Below the pieces are notes generated by a model. It did not search any database, was not told the origin of the DNA, and saw only the letters and a list, made by a program, of their open reading frames with translations. A stretch of DNA of 37,451 nucleotides from an uncultured Alphaproteobacteria bacterium. Its GTDB lineage: Bacteria > Pseudomonadota > Alphaproteobacteria > Caulobacterales > Parvularculaceae. Below are positions 25,554 to 33,053 of this stretch, one piece after another. A program made the translations under genes and the position numbers. How positions within the stretch are numbered: position 1 is the first letter of the stretch; each line of letters starts with the position of its first letter. Location: assembly GCA_902826095.1 (NCBI GenBank), contig CADEDN010000034.1, forward strand, positions 1-37,451, given 5' to 3'.

Positions 25554-25668
25554 TAAGTAAAATCGCGTAGGCCTCGAACCGCTTTCACGCGCTTCGGCGA
25601 TGAAATGCCGCCGCGACGGGCCAACCAGGCATCGCCCAACGCCGCCGACAATTGCGTCTTTAAGTAAA
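25554..25668. promoter_or_regulatory. Two TAAGTAAA sites in the fixL-fixK intergenic region
   Basis: TAAGTAAA occurs at 25554-25561 and again at 25661-25668, between divergent fixL and fixK. The second is about 80 bp before the fixK ATG. Rhizobial FixJ sites contain a similar TAAGTA/TACGTA core, so these are candidate FixJ sites. The match is short and AT-rich motifs stand out in GC-rich DNA, so this remains a guess. Confidence 0.35.
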
Positions 25669-25746
25669 GGCGCCAAGTCGCATTCGCCGCTATCGACGCC
25701 CATGTTCGCAACGCGATCAGTTTCGACCTTCATTCATCGGGAGAAC

Positions 25747-26436
25747 ATGATGCCAGCCGCTGTCGAACACCTCACGACCAGCCCCTTCAATTCGGAAAGC
25801 GCCAAGAGCGCCGGCGCCGAATTGTCCAGACTTTCGAGCGCGGCCGTTGTTCGACGCCTCACGCCCGGCGAGACTCTGGTCGCCGAAGGAGAAAATGCGC
25901 GATATTGCTATCAGATCCTCAGCGGCGTCGTAAAAGAATACAATACGCTGGAGGACGGCGTCCGCCAGATCACCGATTTCTACGGCGCGGGCGAGTATGT
26001 CGGCTTCGCCGGCGCGGCCGAGCAGCGCCAGACCGTCGAGGCGGTGACGGAGTGTTCTGTCCGCTGCATTTCCCGCGACGCGCTCGCGCGGGCGGTCGCG
26101 ACATCGACGCAAATGTCGGGCGCGCTGATTGATCTTCTTCTCAATCGCCTTGATCGCGCGCAGGAACGCATCATCGCAATCGCGCGCAAAACCGCCGGGC
26201 AGCGGGTCGCCGCATTCCTTGTCAGAATGCTGGAGGAACAGGGGCGGTCAGATTTCGCCGCCCTGCCAATGAGCCGCCAGGACATCGCGGATCATCTTGG
26301 CCTCACCATCGAAACAGTGTGCCGCTCTTTCACGGATTTCAAGGAAGAGGGCGTCATTTCAATGCCGACGTTCCGGCGCATCGTCATTGAGGATCTCTCC
26401 GCTCTATTCGCCGCGGCGGGCGAGCGGGCGCATTAG
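25747..26436 (+). CDS. fixK: FixK-type CRP/FNR family transcription factor
   Basis: This 229-aa regulator has a cyclic-nucleotide-binding-like β-roll (about residues 25-140, LTPGETLVAEGENARYCYQI), a long dimerisation helix (LLLNRLDRAQERIIAIARKT) and a winged HTH with MSRQDIADHLGLTIETVCRS. The recognition helix keeps Glu and Arg at the positions that read TTGA half-sites in FNR/FixK. The N-terminal cysteines that hold the FNR Fe-S cluster are missing, so it should not sense oxygen itself and probably depends on FixLJ. The start is ATG 25747 or 25750 after GGGAG. Eight matching boxes lie within 11 kb. Confidence 0.92.
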   Translation: MMPAAVEHLTTSPFNSESAKSAGAELSRLSSAAVVRRLTPGETLVAEGENARYCYQILSGVVKEYNTLEDGVRQITDFYGAGEYVGFAGAAEQRQTVEAVTECSVRCISRDALARAVATSTQMSGALIDLLLNRLDRAQERIIAIARKTAGQRVAAFLVRMLEEQGRSDFAALPMSRQDIADHLGLTIETVCRSFTDFKEEGVISMPTFRRIVIEDLSALFAAAGERAH

Positions 26437-26625
26437 CATCATCATTGGCCGCAAGCAGGCTTTGCTCGGAGGCCTAAGGCTCCTGCGAAAGCCGCGCCTG
26501 TCATTCGCAAATCGTCATTCGCCAGAACTCACGCCATGGCTTTGGACCATGGCGCGACGCATTTTGGCAGGAGATGCGCAATCTCGCGCGCGCGACGAAG
26601 AACGCGCTTGCATCGTCCGCGACTG

Positions 26626-27120
26626 TTACGCCGTCTTGATCTCGATCTTCCGCTCGCTTTCCCTGGCGGCCGTCGATTTCGGCAGCCTGACGGTGAGGAC
26701 GCCGTTCTGGAAGCGCGCGTCGATTTTGTCCTGGTCGACTTCGCAGGGCAGCGGGATCGACCGGCTGAACGCGCCATAGGAGCGTTCGGCCCTGTAATAA
26801 TTTTTCTTCTTTTCCTCGCTCTCGTGGCGCCGTTCGCCCCGAATCATCAAATTGCCGTTGCGAAGCGTGACGCTGATGTCCTTTTGGTCGATGCCTGGAA
26901 GGTCGGCGTTGACCTCGACGGAATCATCCGTTTCGCCGACATCGACAGAGGCGAAGAGACCTTGTCGCAGCTCGGACTCCTTCGCTGTCGCCGCTTCCGG
27001 CAGGAATTCATCGAACAGCCGGTCGATCTCTTCGTGCATGCGTTCGAACGGACCGGCGACGGCGGACGTTAGGCTCGGTCGGCGGCGCAATCGAAACGGG
27101 TTGAGCGCTGGCAAGTCCAT
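26626..27120 (-). CDS. Hsp20/α-crystallin small heat-shock protein (copy A)
   Basis: This 164-aa holdase chaperone has an N-terminal arm with FERMHEEIDRLFDEFLPEAA. The α-crystallin domain (about residues 57-155) contains VEVNADLPGIDQKDISVTL, the YRAERSYGAFSRSIPLP strand and GVLTVRLPK. The start at 27120 has AAGGAG just upstream. FixK-type box 2 ends 66 bp before it, so induction at low oxygen is likely. It is the first gene downstream of fixK, convergent to it. A second, diverged copy lies at 31447. Confidence 0.94.
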   Translation of the reverse strand: MDLPALNPFRLRRRPSLTSAVAGPFERMHEEIDRLFDEFLPEAATAKESELRQGLFASVDVGETDDSVEVNADLPGIDQKDISVTLRNGNLMIRGERRHESEEKKKNYYRAERSYGAFSRSIPLPCEVDQDKIDARFQNGVLTVRLPKSTAARESERKIEIKTA

Positions 27121-27186
27121 GACGGGCTCCTTTCGTTGAGAGGGCTTCCATGCCTTGAAGATTTTCACAACCAGCGAGACGGCGCT

Positions 27187-27200
27187 TTGACATCGGTCAA
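27187..27200. promoter_or_regulatory. FixK/FNR-type box 2, between hsp20 A and the phasin gene
   Basis: TTGACATCGGTCAA, with flanking T and A extending the symmetry to 6 bp per arm. It is 66 bp from the hsp20 ATG and 129 bp from the divergent phasin ATG. The hsp20 distance fits direct activation; the phasin could share it. Confidence 0.85.
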
Positions 27201-27329
27201 ACGATGTTTCCGCCGGCGCGGCGCTTTCCGGCCGCGGTCGCGCCGCTGTTGATCTGCATCATATCGCTGCGATCGTTTTCCGGCGATTTTCCCGCCCTGC
27301 AAAAGTTGTGAGCAATGGAGAATGCATCG

Positions 27330-27722
27330 ATGTCTGGAAACGGCATGGAGAAGTCTGAGAAGGCGGTATTCAGCTCTGACGACGGAGCCGCCCGCGAGCA
27401 TCAATTTTTCCCCTTGTTCGATCCGGGAGAGTTGACGAAACTTGGCAATCGGAACTTTGAAGTCATGTCGCGCGCCGCGCGCGCCTATTTCAACGGCGCG
27501 ACGGAAATGAACAGGCATTTCGCTGAATTCATGAATCAGCGGATGAAGAAGGACTTCGAGTCCGCGCGCGCCTTCATGGCGTCAAAAAACAGCGAGGACG
27601 CCTTCAACACACAGGCGGAATTTGTCGAAAGCGCCTTCCGCGACTACGCGGAGGAGACGACAAAAGTCTTCAACCTCGCGGCCGATCTTGCGCGAGAGGC
27701 GCTAAAGCCGGCCGAGCACTGA
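27330..27722 (+). CDS. Phasin-family granule-associated protein
   Basis: This 130-aa helical, amphipathic protein lacks cysteine and has the phasin-type core LGNRNFEVMSRAARAYFNGATEMNRHFAEFMNQRM, continued by FVESAFRDYAEETTKVFNLA. Phasins coat polyhydroxyalkanoate granules and control their size. Convergent phaC is next to it, which supports the call. The start at 27330 follows GGAG by 9 nt; ATG 27315 is an alternative. Confidence 0.85.
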   Translation: MSGNGMEKSEKAVFSSDDGAAREHQFFPLFDPGELTKLGNRNFEVMSRAARAYFNGATEMNRHFAEFMNQRMKKDFESARAFMASKNSEDAFNTQAEFVESAFRDYAEETTKVFNLAADLAREALKPAEH

Positions 27723-27747
27723 AGACGCCGGCTCTCCCGCGAACCGC

Positions 27748-29679
27748 CTACGGCGCAAAGACATAGGTCCCGGGCGCCGGCGGCAGGGATTTTGACAGCT
27801 TCTTGCGATCTTGCGGCCCGGCGCCGACCCAATGCGGCGTCGGCGCCGCGCCGCCCTCGCTTGAGCGCTGGGAGAGCCACGCTTCCCAGACCGGCCACCA
27901 GGGTCCGTCGGTTTTTTCCGTGTGCGCGACCCAAAGCGAAGGGTCGAGGAAGAAATCCTCGGCGGCGGAGACATTCACTTGATATTGCTGCTGCGGATGG
28001 CCCGGTTCGCTGACAATTCCGGCGTTGTGCCCGCCAGCCGCGAGCAAAAACGTGACCTCCGTGTCGGTCAACATGTGAATCTTGAAGACGGACCGCCAGG
28101 GCGCGACATGGTCGCGCGTCGTTGCGACCGCGAAAACCGGGATCCTGACGTCGGACAGCGCGACAATTTCGCCCGTGACGTCAAATCGTCCTTCGGCGAA
28201 ATCATTGTTGAGATAAAGCCGCCGCAGATATTCCGAGTGCATTTTATACGGAAGGCGCGTCGCGTCGGCGTTCCAGGCCATGAGGTCGGTCATCGGCCGG
28301 CGCTCGCCCATCAGATAATCATGTTCCAGTTTCGACCAGATGAGGTCGTTTGAGCGAAGCAGCTGAAATGCGCCCGCCATCTGCTTCGTGTCGAGAAATC
28401 CCTGCTCCCACATGACGTCTTCGAGAAACGTGATCTGGCTTTCATTGATGAAGAGCCCGAGTTCGCCCGGCTCGGAAAAATCAAATTGCGCGGCGAGAAA
28501 GGTCAAGGTCTTGAAGCGATCATCCCTGGCGCGCGCCATCGCCGCCGCCGCCACGCCGAGCAACGTGCCGCCAAGGCAATACCCGACGCCGTGGACGCGC
28601 GCCTTGGGGGAGATCGCCTCGATGGCGTCGAGCGCCGCCATCACGCCCTGCGACCGATAGTCGTCAAAACCGACATCCCGGTCTTCGGGGTCGGGATTTT
28701 TCCAGGAGATCATGAACACCGTATGGCCGCTGTCGACGAGGAATTTCACCAGCGAATTTTGCGGCGAGAGATCGAGAATGTAATATTTCATGATCCAGGC
28801 CGGCACGATCAGGATCGGCTCGGCCTTCACCGTCCGCGTCGACGGCGCGTATTGGATGACCTCCATCAGAGCGTTGCGAAACACGACCGACCCGGGCGTG
28901 ATCGCGACGGTTTCGCCGGGCTTATAAGCCTCCGCGCCGACGGGCGGCCTCCCGGCGGTCGCGCGCTCGGCGTCTTCGAGAAAATTCCTCCATCCGCGCA
29001 GGAGATTGGCGCCTTGCTCCTCAGCCGTCTTTTTCAGGACTTCCGGATTGGTGAGAATGAAATTCGAGGGGGAGACGACATCGAGTATTTGCCGCGATAC
29101 GAATTCGACGACGCGTTCATGTTGCGGCGTCACGCCCCTGACGCTGGTCGTCGCATTGTGCCACCATTGCTGCGTCAGCAAAAAACTCTGGGAGATGAGA
29201 TTGAACGGCCAGGCGCGCCAGGACTCATCGGAAAATCGCCGGTCCTGCGGCAGCGGAGCGATACAACACTCATCAGAGGCCGCAAATCCGCATCGCATCG
29301 CGTAATTTTGAAATCGTATCGCCTTTCGCGCCGCCTTTTGCGCCAGCTGCGCCGGTTTTCCGACGGAGAACGCAAGATGCGTCATCCAGTCGAAATAGGA
29401 CGCGGCGAGCGCGCCGGGGGAAACGCCCGCCGTCATCCGGCCGACAGACGCATGCCAGGCGCGGTCCATGATCTCGACAATCGCGGTCGACGCAAATGAA
29501 TCGCGCGACCATTGCTGGCGGGCCGAGTCCGACAACGACGCCTGTATCGGCCTTGGCGAACGCCGCGCGCCTTGCGGCGGCTCGCCGGCCGCAAGTCTCG
29601 GCAGGATCGAACTGACGGGAGCCTCTCCAGCTTCCGCCGCAGACGGCGTCTGGATCGCTGTTTTTCCTTGTTGTGGCAT
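27748..29679 (-). CDS. phaC: Poly(3-hydroxyalkanoate) synthase
   Basis: This 643-aa synthase has an N-terminal PhaC_N region with SYFDWMTHLAFSVGKPAQLA and WWHNATTSVRGVTPQHE, and an α/β-hydrolase core. The nucleophile Cys (about residue 368) lies in the lipase-like box GVGYCLGGT. The Asp (TTRDHVAPW) and His (AGGHNAGIV) of the Cys-Asp-His triad are present. It polymerises hydroxyacyl-CoA into storage granules, an electron sink when respiration is limited. I put the start at 29679 (MPQQGKT): the ATG at 29739 overlaps a FixK-type box, and AAAGGG lies before 29679. Confidence 0.94.
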   Translation of the reverse strand: MPQQGKTAIQTPSAAEAGEAPVSSILPRLAAGEPPQGARRSPRPIQASLSDSARQQWSRDSFASTAIVEIMDRAWHASVGRMTAGVSPGALAASYFDWMTHLAFSVGKPAQLAQKAARKAIRFQNYAMRCGFAASDECCIAPLPQDRRFSDESWRAWPFNLISQSFLLTQQWWHNATTSVRGVTPQHERVVEFVSRQILDVVSPSNFILTNPEVLKKTAEEQGANLLRGWRNFLEDAERATAGRPPVGAEAYKPGETVAITPGSVVFRNALMEVIQYAPSTRTVKAEPILIVPAWIMKYYILDLSPQNSLVKFLVDSGHTVFMISWKNPDPEDRDVGFDDYRSQGVMAALDAIEAISPKARVHGVGYCLGGTLLGVAAAAMARARDDRFKTLTFLAAQFDFSEPGELGLFINESQITFLEDVMWEQGFLDTKQMAGAFQLLRSNDLIWSKLEHDYLMGERRPMTDLMAWNADATRLPYKMHSEYLRRLYLNNDFAEGRFDVTGEIVALSDVRIPVFAVATTRDHVAPWRSVFKIHMLTDTEVTFLLAAGGHNAGIVSEPGHPQQQYQVNVSAAEDFFLDPSLWVAHTEKTDGPWWPVWEAWLSQRSSEGGAAPTPHWVGAGPQDRKKLSKSLPPAPGTYVFAP

Positions 29680-29730
29680 CCGCTGACCCTTTCGCCATAC
29701 GGGAAGTCGCATTGCTGTCGCATCCCGGCA

Positions 29731-29744
29731 TTGACCCACGTCAA
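29731..29744. promoter_or_regulatory. FixK/FNR-type box 3, between phaC and the SDH-family protease gene
   Basis: TTGACCCACGTCAA. It ends 51 bp before the phaC start chosen here and 85 bp before the divergent protease ATG. The phaC distance is typical of an activated promoter; both genes could be served. Confidence 0.85.
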
Positions 29745-29829
29745 GCGTTGCGGGCCCCGTCGCCTCTATTTCGCGGGGCGCGGCGGAGATCCGAGGCGGG
29801 AGCGCCGCGAGCGCATTGAAGGGAGCCGT

Positions 29830-30657
29830 ATGGATTTCAGCGCGCTGCTCATCCTTTATTTCATCCTGATTTCGCTGCAGCCTCTCGTTCAGCAGCGAGC
29901 GCTCGAAATCATGCGGCGCCGAAAGATCTCCGCGATCGAGCGTGAGCGGGGGTCACGAGTCATTCTGCTTGTTCACCGGCAGGAGACCATGCGCCTGCTC
30001 GGATTCCCGATTTTCCAGTTCATCAACATGAACGACACGGAGGAGATCATTCACGCCATCAGGATGACCGATCCTGATTTGCCGTTGGATATCATTCTTC
30101 ACACCCCGGGGGGCGTCGCTCTCGCCGCCCTCCAGATCGCCCGCGCCTTGCGGGATCATCGGGGACGCACGACCGCATTCGTCCCGCACTACGCGATGTC
30201 CGGCGGCACGCTGATCGCGCTCGCCGCCGACGAGATCGTGCTCGGCCCGCACGCCGTTCTCGGGCCGATCGACCCGCAGATCGACGGCATGCCTGCGGCG
30301 GCGATCATCGAGGCGGTCTCGCGCAAACCCGTGGCGGAAGTCGACGATGAAACCCTCATTCTCGAAAGCATCAGCCGAAAAGCGATCGCCCAATTGCAGG
30401 CGGCGATCGTCAGTCTCGTCTCGGAGGAGCTCAGCCTCGAACGCAGGCGCGAGATTGCGGTCAGATTGACGAGCGGATCCTGGACGCATGATTACGGCAT
30501 CACGCCGCAAGAGGCCAGAGAGATCGGCTTTCGGGTCGGCGTCGATCTGCCGCCGCTGATTTACGACTTGATGCGCCTCTACCCGCAGCCGCTCAGACGG
30601 ACGCCGAGCGTCGAGTACCTTCCTTTCCGGCACGAAAGAGAGACAAAGCCCAAGTGA
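29830..30657 (+). CDS. SDH-family membrane serine protease (ClpP/SppA-like fold)
   Basis: This 275-aa protein has an N-terminal membrane helix (ALLILYFILISLQPLVQQ) followed by a ClpP/crotonase-like domain. LDIILHTPGGVALAALQIAR and FVPHYAMSGGTLIALAADEI contain the candidate nucleophile Ser in MSGG, and VLGPHAVLGPIDPQIDG follows. This is the pattern of the SDH_sah (serine dehydrogenase proteinase) family, related to signal peptide peptidase A. GGGAG lies 5 nt before the ATG at 29830. Substrates are unknown; a role in membrane-protein quality control under low oxygen is an inference from context. Confidence 0.88.
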   Translation: MDFSALLILYFILISLQPLVQQRALEIMRRRKISAIERERGSRVILLVHRQETMRLLGFPIFQFINMNDTEEIIHAIRMTDPDLPLDIILHTPGGVALAALQIARALRDHRGRTTAFVPHYAMSGGTLIALAADEIVLGPHAVLGPIDPQIDGMPAAAIIEAVSRKPVAEVDDETLILESISRKAIAQLQAAIVSLVSEELSLERRREIAVRLTSGSWTHDYGITPQEAREIGFRVGVDLPPLIYDLMRLYPQPLRRTPSVEYLPFRHERETKPK

Positions 30658-30774
30658 CGGCAAGGCGAGAACAAATTTAGGGTCGATCGATGGCGAAGCC
30701 GCTTTTCGCAGCCGGCGCTTTCTCCGGCGGCGGAATGCGGAAAGGCCCGGCGCTCCGGCGGTCGCCGATCTTCT

Positions 30775-30788
30775 TTGATCACCGTCAA
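30775..30788. promoter_or_regulatory. FixK/FNR-type box 4, upstream of the CBS-pair gene
   Basis: TTGATCACCGTCAA, with one mismatch in symmetry at the fifth position. It lies 132 bp before the CBS-domain ATG, longer than at the other genes, so a long leader or an intermediate promoter is implied. Confidence 0.75.
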
Positions 30789-30920
30789 TGCGGGCGCCGT
30801 CGATGAATGATTCACTTTCCAAGAGGCAAGCGAGCGCCTTGTTGGAAATCGGCGAGGTTTTGTTCCGCCTTTTTCGCGCGCCGCGCTGGGCGGAAAACGG
30901 TCGACACATTGGAGAGCGAT

Positions 30921-31337
30921 ATGAAAGTCCGGGAAGCAATGCACAAAGGCGTTCAGACAAGAGAGCCGTCAACCTCAATCGCGCAAATAGCGGCGCTGAT
31001 GAAGGCGGACGACATCGGCGCTGTGCCGATCGTCGAGAAGGGACAATTCCTCGGAATGGTCACCGACAGGGACATCGCCGTACGCGCGGTCGCCGGCGGA
31101 CGCGATCCGAACAGCGCCGTGGCGCGGGAGATCATGTCGACCGGGCTGACCTGCTGCAAGGAAGACGATTCCGTCGCTGACGCCGTCCACCTCATGGAGA
31201 AGAAAGCGATTCGTCGATTGCCGGTCACCAATGCAAGCAACGAACTCGTCGGAATGCTGAGCCTCGGCGACATATCCAACGCTGCGGGAAAAAACATTTC
31301 CAGCGAACTGGTGAGGGCGGTGACGGCTCACCATTGA
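30921..31337 (+). CDS. CBS-pair domain protein
   Basis: This 138-aa protein is made only of two CBS repeats. The first is about residues 6-60, with IAQIAALMKADDIGAVPIV and LGMVTDRDIAVRAVAGG. The second is about 68-125, with DAVHLMEKKAIRRLPVTNAS and LVGMLSLGDIS. Such stand-alone pairs bind adenine nucleotides or NAD and act as energy sensors. GGAG lies 8 nt before the ATG at 30921. It has the architecture of mycobacterial Hrp1, a dormancy protein. Ligand and partner are not evident. Confidence 0.92.
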   Translation: MKVREAMHKGVQTREPSTSIAQIAALMKADDIGAVPIVEKGQFLGMVTDRDIAVRAVAGGRDPNSAVAREIMSTGLTCCKEDDSVADAVHLMEKKAIRRLPVTNASNELVGMLSLGDISNAAGKNISSELVRAVTAHH

Positions 31338-31381
31338 ATGACGCGGCCTGCGAGCCCGGTCTCGATTTCGGGCGCGCGCAT

Positions 31382-31395
31382 TTGACCGGAGTCAA
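31382..31395. promoter_or_regulatory. FixK/FNR-type box 5, upstream of hsp20 B
   Basis: TTGACCGGAGTCAA, flanked by T and A and so symmetric over 6 bp per arm. It ends 51 bp before the hsp20 B start, the same distance as phaC. Confidence 0.87.
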
Positions 31396-31446
31396 ATGAG
31401 CGGTCGCCAAAGCATTTAGACGATGGATGCAAACAGGGAGAAATCT

Positions 31447-31923
31447 ATGAGCAAGGCGATGATCAAGACCACCGCTCGCGACGGCCGCGGATTGCTGGAA
31501 CCGCTCGACGCCGCCTATGAAGACATGGAGCGCTTTTTCAACGATCGACTGCGGCGGCTGCAACTGCCGCATTGGGGCGTCGGCGAAGGCCGCAATTTCG
31601 CCAGCCTCGACATCGGCGAGGTCGGCGACGAAATCGTCGTCGAACTCGACGCTCCCGGCGTGAAGCGTGAAGACATCGATATCTCGCTGTTCGACAACGC
31701 GCTTCGCATCAAGGGCAAACGCGAATTTCGCAAGGAGGAGAAAAACAAAACGCATCACCGCGTTGAGCGCGAATATGGGGAATTCGACCGGCGCGTCGCC
31801 CTCCCCTGCGAAGTGGACGCCGATCGCGTCCACGCCGCATTGAGGGACGGCGTGCTGACGATCAAATTGCCGAAGTCGGCGCGCGCCAAGGAGAACGAGC
31901 GAAAAATTGAAGTCCATACTTGA
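31447..31923 (+). CDS. Hsp20/α-crystallin small heat-shock protein (copy B)
   Basis: The protein has 158 aa. The N-terminal arm (AYEDMERFFNDRLRRLQL) and α-crystallin domain (VVELDAPGVKREDIDISL, HHRVEREYGEFDRRVALPCE and DGVLTIKLPK) are complete. It shares the AFSR/FDRR-LPCEVD strand with copy A but differs elsewhere, so it is an old paralogue rather than a recent duplication. The start at 31447 follows AGGGAG by 8 nt; the ATG at 31423 has no such site. Confidence 0.94.
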   Translation: MSKAMIKTTARDGRGLLEPLDAAYEDMERFFNDRLRRLQLPHWGVGEGRNFASLDIGEVGDEIVVELDAPGVKREDIDISLFDNALRIKGKREFRKEEKNKTHHRVEREYGEFDRRVALPCEVDADRVHAALRDGVLTIKLPKSARAKENERKIEVHT

Positions 31924-31970
31924 CTTGACCGATCCCCGCCCTTCGCGAAAGGCCCCCGCGAAGGCGACGT

Positions 31971-32011
31971 CTGGGCGGCCTTTGTTCTCCCCGAAGAACA
32001 AGGCCGCCCAG
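31971..32011 (+). terminator. Strong hairpin after hsp20 B
   Basis: The left arm at 31971-31988 and right arm at 31995-32011 pair over 17 bp with a single bulged T and the loop CCCCGA. Only three Ts follow shortly after, so it may stabilise the hsp20 mRNA or attenuate read-through into the next gene rather than act as a classic terminator. Confidence 0.6.
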
Positions 32012-32079
32012 CCTGTTTCGCTGGAAATCGCCGAACGTTCTGCGCGTGAAGCAAACTGGCGCAAATCGCCCGCGCGCAG

Positions 32080-33048
32080 GTGTTGAAGAAGGCTCGCCTG
32101 TTCGCGCTCGGGGCCAGCCGGCCGCTTGGCGAAAAGTCGGCTGCGCTCCTCGGATCGGCCTTGAGCGCTCACGAAGAACGAAGGTTTGAAGACGGCGAGC
32201 ACAAATTCAGACCGATTGATCCTGTCCGCGGCGCCGACGTATTCGTCATTCACAGTCTCTTTGCAGACGCAGCCGCAACGGCGAACGACAAGCTCTGTGA
32301 GCTGCTTTTCTTTCTCGGCGCGGTTCGCGACGCCGGCGCGGCGCGAGTGTCGGCGATCGCTCCCTATCTCGCATACGGCCGCAAAGACCGCCGCACCAAT
32401 CCGCAAGATCCCTTGACGGCGCGCTATGTCGCGCAGCTTCTTGAAGCCATGGTGATTGACGCCGTCGTCACAATCGACGCGCACAATCTCAGCGCATTTG
32501 AAAACGCCTTCCGTCGGCCGGTCCTTCATCTTGAAGCGCGCGTGCAGATGGCTGAGCGTCTTGCGCCCAGGCTCGGCGCCGCGCCCGTCGTTGTCGCGTC
32601 GCCTGATCCCGGCGGCGTCAAGCGCGCCCAATTGTTTCGCGAGACGCTTGAGAAAACGCTTGGTCGACCCGTCGAATTCGCCTTGCTGGAAAAGCGTCGG
32701 GCCGGCGGCGTCGTCAGCGGCGATTTGATGGCGGGGAATGTCGGCGGCGCGGATGTCTTGATCGTCGACGATCTAATCAGCACGGGCGGAACCATGGCGC
32801 GCGCCGCCCGCGCCTTTCGGGGGGCCGGCGCCAACCGCGTCTTTTCTGTCGCCACGCATGGCCTGTTCGTCGGCGATGCTTGCGCCGCGCTGGCGGATTC
32901 CGCCATTGAAAAAACATTCATCACCGACACGATCGCGCCCTATCGCCTCACTGACGCCGTCATCAAGGACCGCCTCGAAATCGTCAGCGCGGCGCCGCTG
33001 ATCGCCGGCGCGATTCGCGCGCTTTGTTGTGATGAACAGTGTCGTTGA
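32080..33048 (+). CDS. Ribose-phosphate pyrophosphokinase (PRPP synthetase) paralogue
   Basis: The 322-aa protein has the two phosphoribosyltransferase-fold halves of the Prs family. YLAYGRKDRRTNPQDPLTAR corresponds to the ATP-binding flexible-loop region, VVTIDAHN to the metal-binding histidine segment, and VLIVDDLISTGGTMARAA to the PRPP-binding loop. It makes PRPP from ribose-5-phosphate and ATP. It starts at GTG 32080 (or TTG 32083). It diverges from typical housekeeping Prs in the first half, so it is probably a second copy specialised to this stress island. A phosphoribosyltransferase lies 3.3 kb downstream. Confidence 0.88.
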   Translation: MLKKARLFALGASRPLGEKSAALLGSALSAHEERRFEDGEHKFRPIDPVRGADVFVIHSLFADAAATANDKLCELLFFLGAVRDAGAARVSAIAPYLAYGRKDRRTNPQDPLTARYVAQLLEAMVIDAVVTIDAHNLSAFENAFRRPVLHLEARVQMAERLAPRLGAAPVVVASPDPGGVKRAQLFRETLEKTLGRPVEFALLEKRRAGGVVSGDLMAGNVGGADVLIVDDLISTGGTMARAARAFRGAGANRVFSVATHGLFVGDACAALADSAIEKTFITDTIAPYRLTDAVIKDRLEIVSAAPLIAGAIRALCCDEQCR

Positions 33049-33053
33049 ACTTT

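Noticed and set aside
28486-29499. 337-codon plus-strand frame opposite phaC
   Set aside because: It is antisense to an intact PHB synthase; the composition is that of a shadow frame.
30690-30806. 38-codon frame MAKPLFAAGAF between the SDH-family gene and the CBS gene
   Set aside because: No ribosome-binding site; FixK-type box 4 lies inside it and the sequence shows no feature of a protein.
31225-32631. 468-codon minus-strand frame across hsp20 B and the PRPP synthetase
   Set aside because: It spans two well-supported genes and their intergenic hairpin, and its translation has no recognisable domain.
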